64,000 nucleotides of DNA, taken from positions 1 through 64,000 of the forward strand of contig CAZSWT010000010.1 in NCBI GenBank assembly GCA_964611035.1, read 5' to 3'. The DNA comes from B33-G16 sp964611035 (GTDB lineage Bacteria; Desulfobacterota; DSM-4660; Desulfatiglandales; B25-G16). The notes beneath the pieces were generated by a model. That model was not told the origin of the DNA, did no database searches, and saw only the letters and a program-made list of their open reading frames with translations. The position numbers and the translations under genes are program-made. Below, one piece after another: positions 60,101 to 64,000 of this stretch; the stretch's first letter is position 1, and each line of letters opens with the position of its first letter.

Positions 60101-60655
60101 AAGATTATTATGGGAGATATACTTGATCTCACAGAGGAGGAACAACTGGAGGTCTATAGAGCCGTTGTAGATCTTGTCAAATCTCGGATTGATAAGGCAA
60201 AGAGTGTTAAGAAGAGAGGGAAGTTTAAAGAAGGTGTGGATATTGAGCATGTGTCAAGAGTTATCATGGATAAATTAGGAAAGGGGCTTTATCGGAAGTT
60301 TTATGATGAAAAGGTGCTAAGTCAGAAAAATTTAAAAGAGGTTAAACTTTTTTCACCAGCGAAAGAGCCTATTATTGTCAATAGCCTCTTTGGATGGAGG
60401 ATAGTGGCAAGGAAAGATATCATTCAATGTGTAAACGAAGAAGAAGCAAGGTACTTGAAGGTATGGCTTGATGCAGGACTATCTGAGGAGGTTAAAGTCC
60501 CGACCGATGAAAAATATCTTAAACGTATTCTTCCAGAGCTTGAAAAATTGCAGGATAAAATTTCTAGAATCATCTCTGAACATATTGAGTCCATCACCAG
60601 CCAAAAATTACAGAACCAAATAATGCACCACCTGCAAAGAAAGTTATTTGAGTAA
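57179..60655 (+). CDS. Fused restriction endonuclease-adenine methyltransferase (type IIG-like)
   Basis: A 1158-residue single polypeptide. N-terminal nuclease region: RADVNIFES with D66 and CVIEFKRPYFDP with E83-x-K85, a PD-(D/E)XK pattern. Gamma-type N6-adenine methyltransferase: NLGQYFTNADVVDIIL, DPSCGAGTFLVRAY (motif I, from D390) and YDCIVGNPPYTRQEE (motif IV, N501). The remaining 500 residues would hold the target-recognition and spacer domains. Cutting and modification in one chain fit Eco57I-type enzymes. It starts within the end of the RadC-like gene. A ~220-base gap follows with no feature. Confidence 0.88.
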   Translation: MIKKKSKLSGKAISVSSPFDSTVHKTEWTGAAKVTAWIDDLVREKGLPFGKAEVETTQKVTRKRADVNIFESPQSSNTLCVIEFKRPYFDPFAYELKTDAQQKANRRKAKYFATSNFQKLIWYKTEAVNRNAHESEQIAGIYDLSRIEDLDSIEEPRFKNSIIKGLEKFLFELSEVHTGKKTEPLLPIDELLIYLLHEKIYRLSRHYKEIIRDRFHKEPKFRKQISRWFIEQQWHFTGHENDFEKAARQTGYLLTNKILFYQVLKSKQTILASLSIPDDLVAGGQLQKLLQSYFDTVIQQIDYETIYSADFIDQIAFPEHKEVVRDIKDIVDILKRYDFSRIGFDTIGRIFERLIPSEERHNLGQYFTNADVVDIILRFCHKSDSDKVIDPSCGAGTFLVRAYQHKKLMNHTIPHQHILQTLWGVDIAKFPAHLSMINLAINDLGVTENYPNIAQYDFFDLMADQDGFHLPEKWRKVITKTLGKEKKEITYPRWYDCIVGNPPYTRQEEMSEITGQIKYKDELIKKALYIGNKKLAIISKRAGIHAYFFVHGTKFLKNGGKFGFIVSNSWMDVDYGKGLQELFLNNYKIIAIIESKVERWFEEADINTCIIILEKCNDTKERDENMVRFVYLFKPLRHFIPPAQDIWEKEKERLHAIDKLIETILFHDDFYQTDDFRIFPKKQKELWEEGLDKESGKYEGAKWGKYIRAPEIFFKILEKGRGKLVPLKNLADVRFGIKTGANEFFYLTEDEIQAKGIEKEFCMHKDEKGNWVPNYVIKSPRECKSVFVKPRDLKYRILMIHKDKRGLKGKNVLKYIQQGELKGFHLRPTCASREKWYDLGHQRTPDGIWFKAFNDRFFAPGNIKQSFSSDRFYAIYLKNKAIKNKLFLYLNSTLPILIVELFGRVNLGEGALDNMTYEAASMFVLDVGEESIGDGRLFKKFLQRPMENIFKELGATSTDEVFLNKVKPDRRELDKIIMGDILDLTEEEQLEVYRAVVDLVKSRIDKAKSVKKRGKFKEGVDIEHVSRVIMDKLGKGLYRKFYDEKVLSQKNLKEVKLFSPAKEPIIVNSLFGWRIVARKDIIQCVNEEEARYLKVWLDAGLSEEVKVPTDEKYLKRILPELEKLQDKISRIISEHIESITSQKLQNQIMHHLQRKLFE

Positions 60656-60874
60656 AATTTTAAAATTGGAACAATAATTGGGGTGTGGTGGAGTAGGGGG
60701 TTCAAGTACTGGATAAGAGGTCAGAGAAGTCCAGGGCGCAAAACGGGACATTCGTTCAGAAATTGCTTAACGCTCCTTGAGCCAGTAAATGAAAGGTTTT
60801 GTCGGCGTCACGGATAATGATTAGTTTGGCAAATTAGGGGTGCAGAGGTTTTGCCTACTGCACCCGGTCAATGA

Positions 60875-61063
60875 TTATTTCTTTTTATGTATTTGCCTAT
60901 GAGTCTTTTTACTAATCAAAGTTACATTTCTGAGGGTATCAGAACCACCTTCGCCTAGAGGCTTTGGGTGATGCACTTCTTTTCCCCTAGGTAATTTCTC
61001 CAATCCTTTCTTCTGAAGAAGTTTTCTCTTACCCTCTCCAGTTCTTTTTGTTGTTTTTGCCAT
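60875..61063 (-). CDS. Small HNH-type protein
   Basis: The 62 residues have a basic N-terminus (MAKTTKRTGEGKRKLL) and then LPRGKEVHHPKPLGEGGSDT with TLRNVTLISKKTHRQIHKKK. The HH, N and H-x3-H arrangement is that of compact HNH nucleases. It could be a stand-alone nicking or cutting enzyme. It lies behind the restriction gene on the opposite strand. Its small size and lack of zinc cysteines leave activity uncertain. Confidence 0.7.
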   Translation of the reverse strand: MAKTTKRTGEGKRKLLQKKGLEKLPRGKEVHHPKPLGEGGSDTLRNVTLISKKTHRQIHKKK

Positions 61064-61334
61064 AGATATTGTGCTCCATTGCGTTAAAAGGTTAACGTTA
61101 GTTATGGCACCAAGCGAGCCGAAACCTCAGTGCCACTCCCAGGCTTCAGTTAGCACTTATCATCTTTTACGTTTTCGTTTAAGGTGAATGGCAATAACAT
61201 TGCCCACTTTGGGTCTGACAATCTTCCCGGTTCGCCAGTGTCGAAAATACTTGCAGAAGATTATCTCCCCATTGTCTTTATTTTTCAATCGGGATTTGCC
61301 TCCTTTGATCGCCGATATTTTTAGGTTGACAGGA

Positions 61335-61474
61335 GGCTCAAGAATCTGCTAAGAACATAAATGTCTATATAACATCGGCTCAATTCTTGAGCCAACTGTC
61401 CGTGATGGCTCGGTCGATCTAGATAGCCATCACACCTTTGCTGAGCCACCAAGTTCTGACTAACTTGGTGGCTC
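61335..61474. other. Three successive strong hairpins, possible structured RNA
   Basis: First: GGCTCAAGAAT (61335-61345) with ATTCTTGAGCC (61383-61393); within it, GGCTCAA (61377-61383) can pair with the same right arm, giving two competing structures. Second: GTGATGGCT (61402-61410) with AGCCATCAC (61425-61433). Third: GAGCCACCAAGTT (61443-61455) with AACTTGGTGGCTC (61462-61474). All pairings are perfect. The region 61,064-61,529 has no gene. It could be a regulatory or mobile-element RNA, or a cluster of terminators. Confidence 0.5.
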
Positions 61475-61529
61475 TATTATTACTATCACAATCATATCCA
61501 AGATTCAATAGAAAAGTTGTCTGGCTTGC

Positions 61530-61892
61530 TCATTTCTTCTTTTTCATCAATTCAAAAATATAAAGATTGCTTTCTTTATCATATGCAATATCATATTTTG
61601 AAGTTTCGCTAAAGTCGATTTTATAATGTTTCAGAAATGCTAAAGCAGATATAGAAGTTCCTGCTCCCTTTCTATTAATTAATTTGTTGATACCTTCGGC
61701 CTTTTCATCATTTGTAAATTCGATACCTATTTTCTCGTTATCCTTATCGTAATAAAAAATGGCAAACTTATATTTCGCAAGGCTGAATTCATCTAATGCT
61801 CCTTGATTAAGACCAATTTGCCCTCTTGACCATATTGACACTTTTGGAGTGTCTATCCTTCCTCTAGTGCGAGTAAATCTTTCAAATGCCAT
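61530..61892 (-). CDS. Conserved hypothetical protein (120 residues)
   Basis: From the preferred ATG at 61892 (AAGGAGG upstream on this strand) it reads MAFERFTRTRGRIDTPKVSI, then WSRGQIGLNQGALDEFSLAK, FAIFYYDKDNEKIGIEFTND and the SISALAFLKHYKIDFSETSK end. I recall similar short proteins in bacterial and phage-associated genomes, but no function. No membrane segment once the upstream 19 residues are excluded. A longer start at 61949 would add a hydrophobic stretch and is less likely. Confidence 0.7.
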   Translation of the reverse strand: MAFERFTRTRGRIDTPKVSIWSRGQIGLNQGALDEFSLAKYKFAIFYYDKDNEKIGIEFTNDEKAEGINKLINRKGAGTSISALAFLKHYKIDFSETSKYDIAYDKESNLYIFELMKKKK

Positions 61893-61949
61893 AACTTTAT
61901 CCTCCTTTCTTTTTATTACTATAATGCTTATAAATATTAATGTCAACAT

Positions 61950-62629
61950 GTTTCTTATTAGCTTAACCTGTTAATGTAGCATGATAAGCAGTTATTGTTG
62001 AGTTAATCGTTTCTTGCCTTTGCATCCATATTATCTGCCTTTCCCTACATAGCTCCTTGTTGTTTATAAAGTATATGTGAATGTGAATGGTGAATGACTG
62101 GCATGAATGGGGTCAATTATAATAAGTAATGAAGATAGCGTCAAACCTTAACGATTACCTAAAAGTTTGTAAAAGGGTTCTGTGGTTCTAAAACAACTAA
62201 AATTTTGACGTGTGCCTGAATTAGCGGCTCAAATTGTTATTCTTGCCACAATGGCTTCCTCGATCAGCATTCTTGAAATGTTCAACCAGTCGTCAGGATA
62301 TTGCCCAGGTGAGGGCTGGTTTTTTTTGGTGAAAATAAAGCGGGACGTCCTTAAGATTTTAAATTTTGGAGTTGATAGGGAAACAATAAATGTAAAAACA
62401 TGCCAGGTCTAACTCTATATGACACTCTTCACTTTACATCACAATGGGAATCAAAAAAGTTTCCTCAGATTTCTGCTACCTTGGAGATATTCAGGGGGAG
62501 GGGGCGAGAGAAGTGCTGGTGAAAAAATTCTTATTAATTGACAGAATAAGATTCTTAGAGAATTAATGGCCGCTTACTTCAAGATGGGTCTTGAAAGTTT
62601 TTTGAAATCGCCGATAATAATTGAAAAAT
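61950..62629. other. Non-coding stretch, no gene seen
   Basis: AT-rich sequence with repeated short words (GAATGTGAATGGTGAATGAC near 62,080). A frame from 62,212 to 62,412 is open but begins GTG without a binding site, and its first part (GCGGCTCAAATTGTTATTCT) is also found, altered, at about 63,818. That suggests a dispersed repeat, not a gene. Confidence 0.4.
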
Positions 62630-62644
62630 GTAACATTATGTTAC
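62630..62644. promoter_or_regulatory. Palindromic operator before the DUF4258/MqsA-like pair
   Basis: GTAACATTATGTTAC is a perfect 15-base palindrome about an A/T centre. CTTGAC follows at 62,651-62,656 as a possible -35 element and the first ATG is at 62,669. Antitoxins of the MqsA/YgiT type bind short palindromes in their own promoter through their helix-turn-helix. Confidence 0.65.
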
Positions 62645-62668
62645 TTTTTTCTTGACGTGAAGACTTAA

Positions 62669-62980
62669 ATGGAATATTCGATAAGTGAACCACTTGCTCC
62701 AGAAAAAGCAACAGAATTAATCAATGAAATCACAACTTATGCCGATTTTATTGTTGATTTAACAGGTCATTGTCAGGAAAAAATGCTGGAGAGAGGTTTT
62801 GATTTTCAAGATATACTTCTAACACTTTCCAATGGTAAGGTAAATTCCCCATCCGAATATGATAAAAATCACAACCACTATAAATATAAAGTTGAAGGTT
62901 CAACGCTTGATGGCGATGATGCAATTATCGTTACTATCATTTTAGATTCTCGTACGCTACGGGTGGTCACTATTTATTAA
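62669..62980 (+). CDS. DUF4258 protein, probable toxin (MqsR-like position)
   Basis: The 103 residues include DLTGHCQEKMLERGFDFQDILLTLSNGKV (H near residue 34 and R near 42) and DDAIIVTIILDSRTLRVVTIY, the DUF4258 pattern of small RelE/BrnT-like folds. The next gene, 14 bases on, encodes an MqsA/YgiT-type antitoxin, which is the typical partner. It is probably an mRNA-cutting toxin. A palindromic operator lies upstream. Confidence 0.8.
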   Translation: MEYSISEPLAPEKATELINEITTYADFIVDLTGHCQEKMLERGFDFQDILLTLSNGKVNSPSEYDKNHNHYKYKVEGSTLDGDDAIIVTIILDSRTLRVVTIY

Positions 62981-62994
62981 AAAGGAGGTTAACC

Positions 62995-63510
62995 ATGAGT
63001 AGCAAGCAAAGGTGCCCGAATTGTGGGAATAAGGATATGGTTACTGCTCGTGGAGAGTATGAATTCTTAGAATCTGGTTTAGATAATGTCAAATTAATGA
63101 ATGTTGAGATAAAGAAATGCAATAATTGCGGTGAGAAAGTTATTTCTATTCCAAATCCCAACCATTTGCTAAAGGTTATTGGAGAACAAATTATCTTGAA
63201 ACCAAATAGGCTTTCTGCACCAGAAATAAAGTTTCTTCGTAAAAATATTTATCTAAAAATACAAGAGTTCGCGCAGATAATAGGCGTAAGTCGGGTTACA
63301 GTATCAAGATGGGAGAATAAACACTCTAAACCGACAGCATCAGAGGATAGGCTGATTCGTATGGTCTATGCGCAATATGCTAATGTGGATGAATCAGTCG
63401 AGAAGCGTTTAAGAGAAATGTTTCGGGAAGAGATATCGGATAAAATTGCTGAATACATTTTCTCTTGTAATGTCTATCCAAAACTAAGTTGCATTGCTCA
63501 ACCAATCTAA
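62995..63510 (+). CDS. MqsA/YgiT-type antitoxin: zinc finger plus helix-turn-helix
   Basis: A 171-residue protein. The N-terminal zinc finger has CPNCGN and CNNCGEK (CxxC...CxxC) at residues 7-48. The Xre-type helix-turn-helix reads IYLKIQEFAQIIGVSRVTVSRWENKHSKPTASEDRLIR (about 85-122). The C-terminal ~50 residues are an extension. AAAGGAGG precedes the ATG. The zinc half would bind the toxin, and the HTH half the palindromic operator at 62,630. Confidence 0.88.
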   Translation: MSSKQRCPNCGNKDMVTARGEYEFLESGLDNVKLMNVEIKKCNNCGEKVISIPNPNHLLKVIGEQIILKPNRLSAPEIKFLRKNIYLKIQEFAQIIGVSRVTVSRWENKHSKPTASEDRLIRMVYAQYANVDESVEKRLREMFREEISDKIAEYIFSCNVYPKLSCIAQPI

Positions 63511-63542
63511 TAAGATCTGCGCAATTTCAAATTAATAAAGGG

Positions 63543-63709
63543 ATCAAATCTGATGGTTTCGTAAAAAGTTGCAAAACTCCCTCTCCTTCGAAGGGAGAGG
63601 GTCAGGGTGAGGGTGAATAAGATAGTATTTCAGCTAGTTATACCCCCTCCCCTTAATCCCCTCCCACCAGGGGAGTGGAAATTGGACTTTTTACGAGTTC
63701 ATCAAATCT
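63543..63709. mobile_element. MITE-like element with inverted ends and 9-bp flanking repeats
   Basis: ATCAAATCT stands at both edges (63543-63551 and 63701-63709). Inside, GATGGTTTCGTAAAAAGT at the left is matched by ACTTTTTACGAGTTC at the right as an inverted repeat. The interior has CTCCCTCTCCTTCGAAGGGA and CCCCTCCCACCAGGGGAG palindromes and no coding frame. A non-autonomous element with a target duplication is the simplest reading. The rest of the window to 64,000 shows no supportable gene. Confidence 0.6.
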
Positions 63710-64000
63710 TTTTTGACAAAACTTTTTTAATGCTAAGGTGCCAAGTCTCCGGTTGACTCTTTTGATTTTTTACCAAGTTTCCACATGTGCTCTTGACTCA
63801 TCATTTTTAAAGAGAGTTTGCGGCTTAAATTGTTACTCCTGCCACGTTTCTGTTCCTCGTTTCAGAGCCAGATCGCACATAGAAAACTTTCCAATACAGC
63901 TTGAAGCCTTTCATAAAATTCTGCCGATGGCAGTTTTCAACGGCAGGAATACGTAAACCTTCGAGTTTAAAGACTCTTCACAATATCTTGAAACTTGCCT

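Noticed and set aside
51413..60655. DISARM or BREX system
   Set aside because: There is no helicase (DrmA/DrmB), phospholipase-D nuclease, PglZ or BrxC. The large gene has its own nuclease motif, unlike PglX.
63738..63956. 72-residue gene near the right edge
   Set aside because: It overlaps a dispersed repeat shared with 62,219, lacks a binding site and has no recognisable domain.
1..64000. CRISPR array
   Set aside because: No run of regularly spaced identical 24-40 bp repeats with unique spacers, and no cas-like gene.
1..64000. tRNA or rRNA genes
   Set aside because: No cloverleaf with a GTTCRA-type arm or rRNA-like sequence was noticed in the gaps, although a covariance search could not be run.

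Overview
The window looks like part of a metagenome-assembled genome from an anaerobic, Gram-negative, low-GC bacterium. A Desulfobacterota-like or neighbouring lineage is the best guess. This is inferred from a Geobacter-like type IV pilin under a sigma54 promoter, a 2-hydroxyacyl-CoA dehydratase/benzoyl-CoA reductase module, a class I (DhnA-type) aldolase, archease plus RtcB, and zinc-binding forms of S14, S4 and L36. No rRNA or tRNA gene was seen, so the assignment is not firm. A 100-N gap is flanked by identical 55-bp sequences, which points to an assembly join rather than missing DNA.

Layout. 1-14.5 kb: the end of tuf, then a continuous S10-spc-alpha ribosomal protein cluster with secY and rpoA, ending at a strong terminator. 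L30 is missing, and many of its intergenic gaps carry palindromic repeats. 14.6-17 kb: pyrB and pyrC. 17.1-19.8 kb: a PilR-like activator, a sigma54 promoter and two tandem pilin genes. 19.9-32.5 kb: a surface-glycan region with two divergent TPR-bearing GT-C proteins, GT2 and GT4 glycosyltransferases, methyltransferases, a flippase-like protein and several broken genes, part of it visibly richer in GC. 32.5-33.6 kb: an IS110 remnant and a decayed nuclease-like gene. 33.7-41.2 kb: archease/rtcB, the undecaprenyl-phosphate recycling pair popT and uppP separated by a complete ISAzo13-like insertion, an aldolase and a lytic transglycosylase. 41.5-45.4 kb: a 2-hydroxyacyl-CoA dehydratase operon.

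46-51.3 kb: a chain of toxin-antitoxin-like modules (two nucleotidyltransferase pairs, VapBC, a DinJ gene with a YafQ remnant) separated by five copies of a ~100-bp repeat. 51.4-60.7 kb: a defence-type region. Four overlapping or nearly abutting genes encode a cytosine-5 DNA methyltransferase, a protein with both a MORC/Hsp90-like ATPase and a histidine-kinase-like ATPase, a response regulator with an unrecognised output domain, and a MIG-type thymine-DNA glycosylase. Behind them lie a broken adenine methyltransferase gene, a lone RadC N-terminal domain and a 1158-residue fused restriction-methylation protein. 60.9-64 kb: a small HNH protein, three tandem hairpins, a conserved hypothetical, a DUF4258/MqsA-like pair with a palindromic operator, and a MITE-like element.

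The four-gene methyltransferase / dual-ATPase / response-regulator / glycosylase operon is the strongest candidate for an undescribed system. It appears to combine restriction-modification-type marking, two-component signalling and a repair enzyme suited to the mutagenic by-product of 5-methylcytosine.
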